Of a stretch of DNA of 64,000 bases, positions 19,010 through 31,183 are shown one piece after another. Under the pieces are notes generated by a model. It was not told where the DNA came from, searched no databases, and was given only the letters and a program-made list of their open reading frames with translations. The DNA comes from Termitomyces sp. T153 (lineage: Eukaryota > Basidiomycota > Agaricomycetes > Agaricales > Lyophyllaceae). Position 1 is the stretch's first letter, and the number at the start of each line of letters is the position of its first letter. Position numbers and translations under genes: made by a program. The stretch covers positions 372,001 to 436,000 of the forward strand of contig JACKQL020000034.1 of NCBI GenBank assembly GCA_018296165.2, in the 5' to 3' direction.

Positions 19010-22000
19010 TCAAGATAAGTTGCCAAGGCTTAGCAAAAGGTAGCTTTCTTCTTCACTAGTTATGTCGCCAGTATTGTTGTCGTTGACAAGTTCAGTTTGC
19101 TCCATTTCTCTGAGTTGAGAGGTGTTGATGTCGAAAGCGTTGCTAGGCACTATTATGTGTTCTCTAGTGAAATAGGGAACTAAACAAAAGGCGGCAATGG
19201 GACAATGCAGTATGGAGCCATCTAGTTCACAAATAATGTAAGCACCTCCACAGTTGCGAGAGATTACCACTAAGGGGCCTAGGTAACAAGGATTCATCTT
19301 CTTGTTATGCGTTACCTCAATTCTAGTATTCCTCATCAGTATAAGGTCACCTGCTTTGAAGTTGTAATCGCAGATTGTAGTGGCATATTCTGTTTTGAAG
19401 CGAATGGCTGCTAGGAGATGAGCGCTAAGAACGTGACTGTGAAGGCGGTCGAGATCCTCTTGGCAGCGTTGAAGATCAATTGCTCGGTGGGCTATGAGGT
19501 CTGTTGTCGACAATAGCAAGTTTGGTGGCAGTTGCAAATATGTTGCTTCTACTATGTCAGCTGGCAAGAGAGGGTGGGTACCAGTTGTTGCGAAGTAAGG
19601 GGAGCAACCCATTCGCTCGCAAATGGTAACCTGTTCTAACCAAAATACAGAGTAAGTAGCAGTACTCCACCTGGACTGATCACCATCAACCGCTTTGAAG
19701 AGGGCTTGGCAAACATCGAAATGGGGCCACTCAACTATTCCATTAGCATGCTTATTGTAACCAGAGGTTCAGATGTGGTGCAAGTTATACTTCTTCGCCA
19801 AGTAGGTAACTGCCTTTAGGATGGGAGGTCCATTGTCAGTAACAATTTCACCAAGCGCTCCCCAACAACAGATGACATCCTTGTATAGCCACCTAGCAAT
19901 AGCTTCTGTGTTCTCTCTGGCAAGCATACAAAACTTGGGGTAATGAGTTAGCAAACAACATCCTTGAATGATATATTTGAACTTATTGGAGGGAGGCATG
20001 AACATGGTGTCCACATATATCTTGCTGAACAAGGGTGCTGGCATAGCAACAGTTGGCGGGATGAGAACTTTGGTTGTCTGGTGTATTTGGCAGAGGTGGC
20101 AAGTCCGAAGGTACCATACTATATCAGTGCTAACTTGAGGCCACCAAAATTGTTCTAAAAGGGCTGAGCAAGTAGCAAAAAGTCCTCTATGACCCAAGTT
20201 GTCATGCGTGGCTTTCAAGACCCATAAGCGGCTAGCAATAGGCACAAACAGCTTATGAGTGCCATCTTGACTTCTTTGCCAAAGTTTGCCTCCAGTAGCG
20301 AAGAACATAGAGGCATAGCAAACAAAAGTGGCATAGTCTTTGTCGCTAAGGCCCTTGGGTCTGACAAGATTGTGAAGCCATTTTTCAACTAGAAGTATGC
20401 GAGTGTCGCTGGCGATAGCTTTGGCACTGCAAGGTACATTGCTATAAGTAGTGGTGCCATCATCTTAGAGAGGCTGAATATTGTTGCTGGTCGCTAACCA
20501 AGGGGCAGTGCCAGTGTCACTGGCAAAAGTTGCTAAAGGATGCAAATAATCATACTCAGCCAGAGGAGGTAGGCAATGAGAAGCCATGGAAACTTGGCGA
20601 AGTAGCGGCAGTGGTAGCTGAACTTGGTGAATGAACCCATGTAAGCGATCTATCCAATCCTCATAAACGGAGTTGTTGCTATTGTCAGCTGGAGGGTCAC
20701 CAGGCTGTGGCGGGCATTGCAAAAGACCATTGGGGCCATGGAAAGTTCCTTTGATGTGGACCAGCTCAAAGTGAAACATCAAAATTGCCATAATCCAGCT
20801 GTTCATGCTAGCGGAAGGCTGGATGTCAGGGTTCTGAACCATACCCTTAATGTAGTGAGCATCGACTTCGATGATAAGGTTCCTAACACCAATGAGGTAC
20901 ATCTGTAAAGCTTGTAGCGCTCAATAAAGGCCATAGAGTTCCAACTTGGGCTGACTGAATCTGGCTTCTCTGTCGTTTAGCATAATCAATCCAAAGTGGT
21001 TGTAGCGGCATTCCTTGCGATTGTCACTAGTGCACTGGCAAAGGTAATATCCAACCACTATGTACAAGGTGTCCACTGCTAGGATGACAGGGTCAGGTGA
21101 TTCATAGTTGATAGGAACTAGGGGCTTAGCGTCTTGTAAGACTTTCAAGAGGTCACGTTGAGCATTTATCTGGTCAGGGCCAAACTCAAAGGGGATGCCA
21201 ATGCGAGTAAGTTTTGTTAGGTTGTTGGCTCGATGGGCAAAGTTCTTGACAAAAATCCTAAGTACCACAACTGTGCCCAAAAAGGCTTGGACTTCCGATA
21301 GCGACTTACAAGGGCCCCACTGCTCAATTAGGGCTAAGCGACTCTTGTCAGGGATTCATCTGCCAGGAGTGCACACATGACCTAGAATCTTGAAAGTCAG
21401 GGCACAAAGAACAAGTTTGTGACCAGAAAAAGTGCCACCACAATATTTCATTTGCTGGAGAACCCTGTTGAGAAGCTCAAAGAACTCCCATAGTGCTAGG
21501 CAAATGTTTGGATTAGTGGGATGCTTAGCGGGTTTACCGTTAACAATCTTCCAGTCCTTGGGTCCTTTAGCGCCAACGGTGGTGGATTTGGATTGAGCTG
21601 AGGGATTGTCGCTAGGGGATTGCCAATAATCTGGCGCTTGATTTGGAAATCCTTGCTAACGTGGCTGGCAACTGGTTTGGTTTTCATGGCAACAGGTTTG
21701 TACTTCTTCTTTACTTGGACTCCTCTTTGCTTAGGGGGTTCGTTAGCAACAAACTGAACAGGGAATGGAATGTTAACGTAGGTGGGGGTAGTGTCTGTAA
21801 CGTGTGTATCAAGTGGTAAAGTCTGTCCAAGAATCAAGGGATGAGATGTATCAGCAGAAACCAGATAAGAACGAGGTGGAAGGGACAAATCAGATATGTC
21901 GCTAGCCATAGCGTAAAGGTATGCTAGCGCAGGATTAGTCTGTGTGTCAGAATTAGTAAGTAAAATGTTGTTGTCCAAATCACAAGAAGCTAGACAAGTC

Positions 22001-22357
22001 ACTAGACCAGTTGAATGGTCATAGCTGATAACAATTGCTATGTCACTATCTTCTTCATCCCTGCCTTTGGCAATGAAAGCAACAGGGTGCTTCTGTTTCG
22101 AAGCGAACATTTTGGTGGTTGTTCCTTTTGGATTTGCCACGAGGAAAGGTAGGGATAGTGCGCTGTTGGCCAGTATTGGGATCCGTGATTGTTATAGTAG
22201 TTTCAACGTTGCTAAGTGTGTTGATCGTACTTTGAGTTAATACATCAAAGGGGCGTCCAAGTAGAATGTCATAGGCAGGAGACCATAAAACATAGATTTG
22301 GAGATAAACCATAATGTTGCCAATAGTACATGGTATGTTTTGAGCAAGTCCTAGCTA
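19010..22357 (-). pseudogene. Family-1 pol with RT centre deleted: RT C-terminal part, RNase H, integrase (element B)
   Basis: Read from 22357 downwards: the protease end (SPAYDILLGRPFDVLTQSTI), a region with YDHSTGLVTCLASCDLDNN and KPVASHVSKDFQIKRQIIG, then at about 21580 a jump from QLNPNPPP into KDWKIVNGKPAKHPTNPN. The RT fingers and the catalytic FIDD-type block are therefore deleted, by a different event from that in element A. After this come the RT connection and RNase H (VKNFAHRANNLTKL, VDTLYIVVGYYLCQCT, REARFSQPKLELYGLY), and the integrase with HHCC zinc domain (HDNLGHRGLFATCSALLEQF, CHLCQIHQTTK), core residues in YVDTMFMPPSN and IVTDNGPPIL, and the C-terminal YLGPLVVISRNCGGAYIICE. 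The frame runs past the usual stop to SLGNLS. Confidence 0.85.
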
Positions 22358-24718
22358 TCAGTCCATGGTGCCATTAGCACTCTGCATGTTTAAAACTATG
22401 TTGGGATTGTAGGGTAGTTCAAGGTCACTGGCAATTTCTGCTGACATTGAAATAATCTGAGAACCACTGTTGTGAATGCATTCCACTTCCTCTTTGTTGT
22501 CGATCAGCATCATGATGGTATGAAGTGACTGAGAATCCTTAGCAACAGTGAGCACCACAGGCTCTTCTCCATAGGGTAGCAAATCGATGTAGGCTTTGAT
22601 GGGGTCAACAGATGCAAAAGGTGCCTTATCTGAGGTAAGTCCGTTAGCAGTATTGACATTGGATCCTAGTGAAAACTGGGGTTCTTCAATAGCAAAAGTT
22701 GGCAATATATCTTCAAAAATGTTGCTAGGGTCTTGTACCATATTAGCGCTAGCGCCTACTAGTTGTTTGGGCATAACCGCTGTTCTAAACTGATTCCAGA
22801 TGTCCTGTGATACTGAGCAAAGTTTGCCAACCAATACTGTAACCTTGGTGCTTAAAACCCATTTGAAAACTGCCTTGGACTGCTCAATGTTGTAAATGGG
22901 TGGCATAGTTCGATATGCACTGTTGTTAGTTTGGTCAGGAGCAGTGAAATTCCTGTTAGCGGGGGGTACATAGTGACCAGGGATGCTGGAAAATGAATGA
23001 ATGGGAGGCTAAGTGACAGGTTCCTTAGCAATGGGTGGTTGTTCATTAACAACGGTATGTTCAGATGCTTTGCCTTTGTCGGTGGGCTTAGCGGCAGGAG
23101 CTGGAGTCAAATCGGAAGAGGATGAAGTCACTGAGGTGTCACTAGTCAGGGGTGTTGCCTTTGGGGTATCGTTTGCTGGTCAATAAGCCACGCAGGGGAC
23201 TTGTACACTATCAAACTTTTTGCCAGGTTGCCTGAGTGCAAAGAGTTCACGTTCCAAAGCCTCGATCTGTTCTTCCTTGCTTAGCACTCGGCCCATAGCG
23301 ACATCCTGTTGCATTACTTTGTGGATTAGTGACTGCTGCATAGCCGCTTGCTCAGGATCCGGGTTAGCATTGGAAGAGAGTCTGCCAGTAATGATTTGTC
23401 CTGGGTTAAGCCTGTGCCATTCCTTGATGCGTTCCATGTATAGTTGCTTGCTGAAATAATTAGGGATCATAGTGCCTGATGGTAAAATGACCTTTCCTTT
23501 GGCATTCTGATGGACCTTACCCTGTTGAATCATTTGCTCCAGTTTCATACACGTGCCTTGGACCATGGTGTGACCAATTTCACCACACAAGTGACAAGTG
23601 CTGTTAGCAAACTGTTGACAAGGTTGGGTGTTACTGTTGGTCAAAAGAGCTTCCAAATGTTCCAAGGTGCTGACTATAGCTGTGGTGGTTGTTAATTCCA
23701 AAGTTTCTCACTTAAGCGTAGGCAAAAGAGCAGCTGGTGCATTAGTGATTGGCAATGACAAAGGAATACCACTGATGCCATTGCTGGTCTTGGTTGTAGA
23801 GGTGTCTGTTCCCTTTAAAACCCATTTGGCACCCTCGAAAACTTGGTCAACATTGTAAGGGTCCTCAGGATGGTGGTCAGGAAGAGTGATTTCGAGGCAA
23901 CAAACAATTTTGGACCATAGCGACGTAGGGATACCTTGTTGGAACAAGTGACATTCCTCATTACAATAGAGTCTACTGTTAGCAAGTAACCATTGGGCAA
24001 TATGTTGGAAATCCCTGTAGTAATCAGAGAACCTTCCCAAAGTTGCTAAGCTGCTGTTGAAAGTTTGGTTGACCAGTCATTCCAAGTTGCCAAGGTTATA
24101 ACAAGCGCTAGCATCAGTGCCAGGGTACAGCCTAAGCACTGCCGATTTCCATTCCTGGTAAGTATATGGTTGGGGAGCATTGTTGCCGATATTGTCACCA
24201 AATTCAGGTAAGCCAAGCCAGGTTTCTGCTGTGTTGTAAGAGACGTATTGTGACGCATATTCCTTCTTCTGGGTGTCGTCAGTGATGCCGCAGTCAGCAA
24301 AGAGGTATTCTAGTTCCTTGAAGTATTGGGGGAGTTCCCTAGGGCGACTCTCATCCCATTTAGACGCAGTTGTGTTGTTGCATGGTGGCATTCTAGCACG
24401 CTGAGCGGTGGGGTCATTGTTCATATTAGCGATTGTTGGGTTTAGCGAAGGAAGGGGGTGAGTTGGTGATGAAGGGATAGATTGTGTGTCTGGGAAAAAG
24501 ATAGAGTTGGTTGGGGTCAAAGGTGAAAGTGGTGCATCAAGGAAACTTTCGATAAAGGCGCCTGGAAAATCAGCAAGGATTTTGCTAATGTCACAAAGGT
24601 TTTTAGCAGTTTCGAGTTCGTCGGCAAGAGGTCAAGGACAGGCTGCTGGCAAAGAGTGCTGAGGGGTCAAAAATGAATGTGGAGGTGATTTGACAAGGTT
24701 TTTCAGGTGATGTTTCAT
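22358..24718 (-). pseudogene. Family-1 gag and protease (element B)
   Basis: This is the best preserved Gag-Pro of family 1. The start ATG at 24718 (MKHHLKNLVKSPPHSFL) is the first in frame after the primer-binding site. Gag contains ETAKNLCDISKILADFPGAF, SKWDESRPRELPQYFKELEY and an atypical knuckle CHLCGEIGHTMVQGTC (C-x2-C-x4-H-x6-C). A Pro/Ser-rich linker follows, then the protease with VECIHNSGSQIISM. The catalytic Asp of the protease is Asn here, consistent with CG-to-CA decay of CACGAC. A few TGA/TAG/TAA codons interrupt the frame (near 24076, 23707, 23178 and 23010). The TGA at the end, after NGTMD, is in the same place as in A and D. Confidence 0.85.
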
Positions 24719-24778
24719 TTGAGCTCTGGTTTCTGGCAAAATGGTTAACTTCAAAGGCCCTCATGGTGCGCTCCAAAA
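24719..24778 (-). other. Leader and primer-binding site of element B
   Basis: On the minus strand, TTT and then TGGAGCGCACCATGAGG follow the 5' LTR end ACATCA. This is a tRNA-primer site in standard position, which contrasts with the self-priming signature of family 2. Confidence 0.45.
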
Positions 24779-25886
24779 TGATGTGCTCCTATGCCACCTA
24801 GTGCTGTGCAGGAAACCTAAAAAGAGGACCTAACACTAGTCACTAGATAGGGTAGCTAGCAGTAGGAAGTTAATAGTTGGGAGCGAGTTAGTAACCATCC
24901 CAGAGAACTAGAGCAAAAGTTACATTGTGGAGTGAAGTCGATAGGAGTCGCTATTGCTAGCAGAAGTCGCTAGTGACGATCAGGAAAGAAAAAGGGTAAA
25001 GACAAGTAACATTGCTAAGACAAAACGCCCTCCTAATGGAGGTAGTGGAGAGTGAGGGAATAGGGTAGAGACAGGGAAAGGCAGTAACAGGAAGACTAAA
25101 ATCAAGGGACAAACATAAACTGATTGCTAGCCATAGTTGCTAGCGTTGCTAAGTCAGATTAATTAAAATAGGCACCTGCAGTTGGCACCACACTAAGTCA
25201 AGGTCGACGTCAAGAAGGCTTATTGCTAAGCTTGAGTCAAAGGCAATAAAAGAGGAAAGGAAGCAAAGTGAAATCTCTTGCTGGTAAGCTCCAAGATATC
25301 AGTTCTCTGATTGTTCTTTTTTTTTTTTTTTTGGTGTCTATGTACAGTCAGTATTTATACATTTCAAAGTATAGTATGGGAAAGTAAACAAATAGGCACC
25401 ACTAGCAATGGCGTCTGTCACTGTGTTTAGAGTGCATACAAGGCGTCAGTCTGTAACTAAGTGAAAAATCATAGGCAAAGTCTTGGCAGCACCTAATTGC
25501 AAATGAAACCAAAAAGTAACAAGTCCAATGTCAATACCTGAAGCGTAGATGCTGTCCAAGTATGTTGGTAAGCTCGGCAAAAGAAATGATAGTAAAAAGG
25601 TATGCGTCTGATAATTTTTTCATATATAGTAAGAGAACACCATTTTGTTGCTAGAGTCACTAGGGAGGGTCTAGGCCTTGATGATTTAGGCCCAAGTTCC
25701 AGACTCCACATGATGTTTCTCATGATCAGTAAGTCTTGTGGTCGCTAAAGTCTTGTGCTTTGCTCCAATCCTTGGGCTAAGTCTTGTGTGCTGAGTGTTG
25801 TGACTTGTGTCAGATTCAAGGTAGTCAGCTGCCACTAAGTCCGAAATGCCAAAAAAATGGTGCTCAGCAATAACTGGGGCTCATCA
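24779..25886 (-). repeat. 5' LTR of element B
   Basis: It runs from TGATGTGCTCCTATGCC to GGGGCTCATCA. The promoter block on the minus strand is TATAAATACTGACTGTACAT near 25364-25345. I counted six exact GTYGCTA words in this 1.1-kb LTR. Confidence 0.95.
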
Positions 25887-25890
25887 CTGC

Positions 25891-26090
25891 TGCTCAGCAC
25901 AGTGCATCAATGGGCATCAGAAGCATGGGAACTACTGCACAGGTGACTGGAGCTACTCCTAACCCTAGGGCTATTGTTGCTGAGGTAATACAGAGAACTC
26001 TGTGGTCCTGGAAAGACCCACAGAGATGTCAAACAAGCTGCAGAGGTGCTAGAACCAGTCATGGAGGTTGGAAATGGAAGTCTTCTGACA
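25891..26090 (-). repeat. 3' LTR of element E, second part
   Basis: It continues the family-2 LTR from TGCTCAGCACAGTGCATC to GAAGTCTTCTGACA, where the minus strand LTR starts (TGTCAG). Next to it the minus strand has AGAGGGGGAGTGA, the polypurine tract also seen at the F 3' LTR (41448-41460). Confidence 0.88.
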
Positions 26091-26101
26091 TCACTCCCCC
26101 T

Positions 26102-27765
26102 CTAGTGTGTGGTGTCTTGATGCACAGGGTAGAAGAAGTCCCTGATTGCTTGGTCTGCTGGCAAGATAGGGTAGATTCCTTGTATGGTACATGGGGCATC
26201 TGGATGTCTCTGGTGAAACTCCTTTACAAGTCTGGGGGTATGTATGTTCTCCTGTGGCTCCCAAGAAATATCCTTGATTCTGTAGCCTTTTCACTTCACC
26301 TTGTATTGTAGTCATCTCTGGAATAAATGGCTGTCCAGGATTTCTTCCACTTCATACTCCTTGTTGTTGACTACCATGGGGGGCAGCAGAGGTGGTGGAC
26401 ATTGCCCCAGGATAGGATCCTTAGGGGCCGGGGTTAGTTTGACCACATTGAACACCGGATGAAGCTGGCACATCCCCATAGGGAGTCAGAGTTGATAGGC
26501 CAAGGGTCCTACCTGTTGTTCCACTGTGAACAGCCCTAACTGATGGTGTGACAGCTTTTTTGAGAATCAGGTGGTTGTAATATCAGAGGCATCTAGATAG
26601 ACTTGATCTCTGGGCTGATATTTGCGCTCTGGGGTCCTCCCATAGTTATAGTATTGTGCCATGTTGTCCTTTGCCTTTGCCAGCGCAGCTCAGGCCTCCT
26701 CCTGTAACCTCTTCATCCAGTCCATGAATTTGTTTACTGCTTCATTCTCCAAGAGTTGGGCCTAAGGTTCAAAACCCATGTGTGGGTGCTATCCAGTGTC
26801 AAGGAAGAATGGGGAAAACTGGGTGGATGCATGAACATGGTTGTTGTACTGGAATTTGGCATTGGGGAGGAGTTCATTCCAGTTGTCTTAGTGCTCATTG
26901 CAGAAGAGGCAGAGATACTGCTCCAACTCCTGGTTTATGCATTCTGTCTGGCTGTTGGACCATGGGTGGTAGGAAGTGGTGTGTGGAGCTTTACTCCAAG
27001 CAGTCAGTAGAGCTTCCAGGTGAACTCTGCCATGAATTGTGGTCCCCAGTCCAAGATGTAGGTGTTGGAGAGGCCATGGAGCTTCCAGACATTCCTCCAG
27101 TACAGGTTTGTGGCACCCATAGTGGAGCAGGTGGTTTGGGTCAGAATGAAGTGCACTTTCTTGTCATACAGATCCACTACCACCATGATCATATTGTAAC
27201 CATGGGTGTTGGGGAGCTCTACAATGAAGTCTATGGATGCTACACTCCATTGTCCTGCTGGCACTGGTAGCGGGTGTAACTGTCTGTAGGAAAGTCAGCA
27301 CTGGGGCTTGGTCCAGAGGCAGAGATTGCAGGTACTAGTGTAGGACCCAATGTACTGGGACATCTGGGGCCACCAGTAGTTCCACAATACTAGCTCCAGT
27401 ATCTTCCACTGCCTGGGGTGCCCTGCAATGCAGGAGTCATAGTGTTGCTCTACAATCCTCCAATGGAGCTCCAGAATGTTGAGGATGCAGATATGGTCTC
27501 AGAAGGTCAGGATTACATCTCAGAGGGCCCATTTGTCAGTGTGGACCGCCTTGACACCAGTAGTATGCCCTGCCATCAGCATCTGAGTGGCCTGCACTAC
27601 AAGCTCCTCTTGCTGACTGTTCTGATTCCCCTGCCATATGTCCTGGAGAATGTCTGCCTCTGCTCCATCAATGGCAAGACCCTCCATGGCTTAGATTGCA
27701 AACAATTCAGGATGGAGGAGCACAATGTCACTGTTATCCCCTTCCCCTGTTCTGTGGTTTGCTCT
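26102..27765 (-). pseudogene. Family-2 integrase with C-terminal chromodomain (element E)
   Basis: The integrase of a chromovirus-type gypsy element. The zinc domain is seen around 27470-27310 (HYDSCIAGHPRQ..., CNLCLWTKPQC). The core has the first Asp in VASIDFIVELPNTHGYN, the second in LDWGPQFMAEF (family SDRGPQF, with Arg now Trp) and the Glu in NQELEQYLCLFC. At the end is a chromodomain (NNKEYEVEEILDSHLF, YKVKWKGYRIKDISWEPQEN), which in this group is thought to guide insertion to heterochromatin through modified histone H3. The last stop is the TAG at 26104-26102. Several TAG/TGA codons break the frame. Confidence 0.85.
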
Positions 27766-30126
27766 CTAGGACAGAGCATCTGGTTTTCCCATGCTCTGGC
27801 CAGGCTTGTGGTGTAAGGAGAAGTCAAAGTTGGCAAGGTAGAGGGACCATTGGGCCTGTTGGCAATTGAGCTTCTTGGCTGTCTGGAAGTATTCAAGGTT
27901 CCTGTGATCTGTCCAGACCTCAAACATGTGCCACACACCTTCCAGGAAGTGCTGCCACTCCTTGAATGACCAGATGATGGCCAGCATCTCTTTGTCGTGG
28001 ATCTCATAGTTCCATTCCACTGCATTCAAGCTTTTGGAGTAAAAAGCCACTGGATGCCACTTTCGATCCTCTAGAGCTTGCTGTGAGAGCATTGCTCCAG
28101 TGGCAAAGTTGGAGCTGTCAGCCTCTATATAGAAGGGAGAGTTGTTGTCCAGGAATAGAAGGACAGGCCTGGAGGTCATAGCATGCTTGAGAGTGTCAAA
28201 GGCCATCTGCTCTGGAGGTTCTCAGCTCCACGTAACATCCTTTTCCATTAGGTCAAATAGTGGACAGGCATGGTGCAAGAAGTCCTGGGTGAATCTCTGG
28301 TAGAAGTTCATGAAACTGAGGAATGCCTGCACCTTCTTCTTGTTCTGGGGCTCTGGCCACTCCACCACACCTGCTACCTTCACCAGGTCCATCTCCATGG
28401 CTCTATGCAAGATGATCAGGCCAAGGTACTTGATCCAGATTTGTTCAAACTTGCACTTCTCTGGCTTGAGGTAGAGCTGGTGCTGGCAGAGGTGTTCCAG
28501 GATAAGACAAGTGATCCAACGGTGTTCCTTCAGCATTTTAGTGTAAATGAGGATGTTGTCAAAGTACATGCACACTACACCCTCCATAATGAGGTCCTGG
28601 AAGATGTCATTCATCATGGTCTGGAAGGTGGCTGGGCTATTGGTGAGACCAAAGAACATACCAAGTGGCTCAAACAACTCCTGGTTGGTCTAGAAGGCTG
28701 CCTTCTACTCATCTCCTTCCTAGATGTGCACATTGTTGTAACCCCACTAGATGTCCAGTTTAGTGAAGTACCATGTGCTCCAGAGGTTGTTGATGAGCTC
28801 GGAGATGAGGGGAAGAGAGTAACAGTTCTTCACTGTCATGGCATTGAGTACCCAATAGTTCTGTACTAGTCAGAGGGAGCCATTCTTCTTTTTGATGAAG
28901 AAGACTAGAAAAGCCATTGGAGACTTGGATGGACAGATATGACTGAAGTCCAAGTTCTCCTGCAAGAATGTGTCAAGCTCATCCTGCTCCCTGAGCATGA
29001 GGGGGTAGACCTTACAACTGGAGGGTGCAGAGTCTGGCAGCAGTTTGATGGTGTGGTCCCACCTCTTGTGCTCTGGAAGTGAGTCAAAGGAGGCTTTGGA
29101 GAACACATCCTCAAACACATGCAGGTAGGGAGGTACTACATCCTGGAACTCTTGAGGCACAGCATTGGCAGCAAAGGCCTGGGCCAGCCTCTGGGACATA
29201 GTTTGGCTAGCCCTGATCTCTGCAATGGAGGGCGGCGGGTGGATAGTGGTAGCATAGATTCAATCCCCCACCTCTATCACTTCATCCAAGAGCTCTGGCT
29301 TGTGTATACCACCAAACTCCCCTCTACACTCCTTCTCCAGGGCTCTGCCATTGCTCCAATTGTCCTTGTAAAGGGCCTCTTCATGAGGGAACGCCAGAAG
29401 CAGGATATCCAGGAGGTCTAGATCAGCAAAGGGGAGAGGGCCAGTGCAACATGTGCAGATAGCTGCATGCTCTTGGACTTGGGTCTGACACTCTGCCCTG
29501 TCCTCTACAGTGCAGGTGAAGCACTTCCTGGGGCACCTGCTTATGGTTACCTCTCCTTTGCTCCAATTGACCTCAGAGTTATGCTCTTAGAGCCACATGA
29601 ACCCAAGGATCATGTCTTGCCTTCCCAAGCTGGTGACAGCAAATATGGTGCACTCTGTGTGATTCCAATAATGGAGAACCAGATTGACTATGGAGCTGAT
29701 AGTGCCGGCTTTGTTGGGCATTCCATTAATGTTATAGACTAGAATGGGCTTGGGAAGGGGCTGCATGGTTAGGCCATGGTGTTTGATGAACTCCAAGTCC
29801 AGGAAAAGTCCTGTTGCTCTGCTGTCTAGGAGAGCTGTGACTCTGTGGTTTTGCTGGGTGTCTGTTGTCTCAATCTCCACATTGAGGTGCAGAGAATGGC
29901 GGACCTTCAGAGGTGTTGGAGAGCTTGATGGGGGCTCTGGAGTTAGTGTTTGTACATTTGGAAAGGGGCTTTGAGGTTCTTCTGTCTCAGAACAAAGGGC
30001 ATTGGAAAAGGCAGTTTCATTTTCTATTGACAGACAAGAGAACCTGTTAGCACTTAGCAATGGAGGCGTACACCTCATCCATTGCTCAACTAAAAATCCC
30101 CCTCCAGCTCTGAAGGTGAGTTGCAC
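27766..30126 (-). pseudogene. Family-2 protease, RT and RNase H (element E)
   Basis: The protease region reads VTALLDSRATGLFLDLEFIK. The family DSGAT is DSRAT, so the active-site Gly is lost. RT blocks are SFDSLPEHKRWDHTIKLLPD, ICPSKSPMAFLVFFIKKKNG, then FGLTNSPATFQTMMNDIFQD and VCMYFDNILIYTKMLKEH. The catalytic YLDD appears as YFDN. RNase H reads [20 protein letters not shown] and WTDHRNLEYFQTAKKLNCQQ. Stops near 28870 and 28230 interrupt an otherwise long frame. This order (PR, RT, RNH, IN, chromodomain) is that of the Tf1/sushi side of Ty3/gypsy. Confidence 0.87.
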
Positions 30127-31077
30127 ACACTGACTTTCTCTAGGGTCAACTCCAGCATAGGCTTGTCTAGTGATTGAGCTTCAGCAGCATCTTTTGCAGC
30201 CAAGAATTGCAGGAGGAGTTCCTCCTGCTCCACCATGGAAAGGTAGCATACCTCCAGGCCTAGGGGACAGTGCTGTGCAAGGTGCCCAGGCTTCTTGCAT
30301 CTCTGGCACAACAGTGGGGCCACATGGAGTTGTCGGGCTGCATCCACATCTATGAGGATCTCCAGTGGCAGGAGACATGCTGCAGGGGTGGCTGGAGTGA
30401 GTGCCAGCACTGGGTGAGTAGGCATGGGGTTGCAGAAGTTGCTGACTGAAGTGGGGCATAGCATGCCTTCCCTGTCTGTACTGCTCCCTGTCATGCAGCA
30501 TCAGTGCTGGCATCTTGGTGGGGTCTAACAGGAATAACTCCATGTGGAAGTCCTTTTCAAAGGCAGCCCAGTCCGAAAAGCTCCCCACACTTCCTGAACA
30601 GTGGAAATCTCATAGCACATAGGTGGAGGCATGTCCAGTTTTCATATAAGACAGCACCCAGGCTATTTTCAATGCATTGGAGTCAAAGGTGTCCCAGCTG
30701 AGATGGATGTAAGTGAGGCAGGACTGTAGGAATTGCTTCTTGCTAGAGCGGACACTGTTGTATGTGTCTAGTAGTGCTGGACAAGAGATCTGCAGCTGCA
30801 AGGCTACTGGAGCCATGGGAGCAGGTGCTGTGGCAGGCAGGGCTGGTTCTGCAGCCACATGAGGGGCAGAGTTAGGACTTAGGCATTCTAGCAATGCCTG
30901 GAGGGATTGGGAGATAAGATCTGTTATCTGATGAAGGGTAGAGAGTTTGGTCATATAGTGGGTGAGAAATGATTGCATTAATTGCATCTGGATCTCTAGG
31001 TGGAGCAGGCAAGTCCAGGCTTTGTCCTGCAGGGCTGGGGCCTCTGAGGGTGTATCTGGGTTGGCAAGCTGAGACAT
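30090..31077 (-). pseudogene. Family-2 gag (element E)
   Basis: The start at 31077 (MSQLANPDTPSEAPALQDKA) is conserved in element F at 36173. The protein has a Leu/Gln-rich helical region (LEIQMQLMQSFLTHYMTKL), a capsid-like block (YIHLSWDTFDSNALKIAWVL, SFSDWAAFEKDFHMELFLLD) and a standard CCHC zinc knuckle CQRCKKPGHLAQHC that binds the RNA. The first frame runs from 31077 to 30610 and is then lost by stops and shifts. The knuckle is in the frame 30494-30090. The segment between the two, about 60 codons in F, is shortened in E. Confidence 0.82.
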
Positions 31078-31170
31078 AGAACTCCATAGTGCTTAATCCT
31101 AGCAGAGAAGTAACAGATAGCAGCTTGGAGGTTCCTTGCAGCTATGAGGGGCTTCCAGGCCAGTTTCAGG

Positions 31171-31181
31171 AGACTTGTTCT
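31171..31181 (-). other. Self-priming primer-binding site of element E
   Basis: On the minus strand AGAACAAGTCT lies two bases after the 5' LTR. Its exact complement, AGACTTGTTCT, is in the LTR (minus strand of 32236-32246). This is the Tf1-type arrangement, in which the transcript 5' end folds onto its own primer site. Confidence 0.65.
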
Positions 31182-31183
31182 GC

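Larger units (their letters stand above)
15395..25886 (-). mobile_element. Complete gypsy family-1 element B (youngest full-length copy)
   Basis: This 10,492-bp element has LTRs at 15395-16499 and 24779-25886 that are nearly identical and differ mostly by transitions. It is flanked by CTGC on both sides (15391-15394 and 25887-25890). On the minus strand it reads 5' LTR, leader, gag-protease, a pol with the RT centre deleted, and integrase. The passenger gene then lies in the opposite sense, followed by a purine tract and the 3' LTR. Unlike its surroundings it still has many CpG sites (for example GTCGATAGGAGTCGCTATTG), so it is the most recent insertion of the nest. Stop codons show it is already inactivated. 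Confidence 0.95.

Noticed and set aside
28270..28869. 199-codon + strand frame opposite the RT of element E
   Set aside because: It mirrors a conserved RT on the other strand. The same mirror appears opposite the G RT and has no independent conservation.
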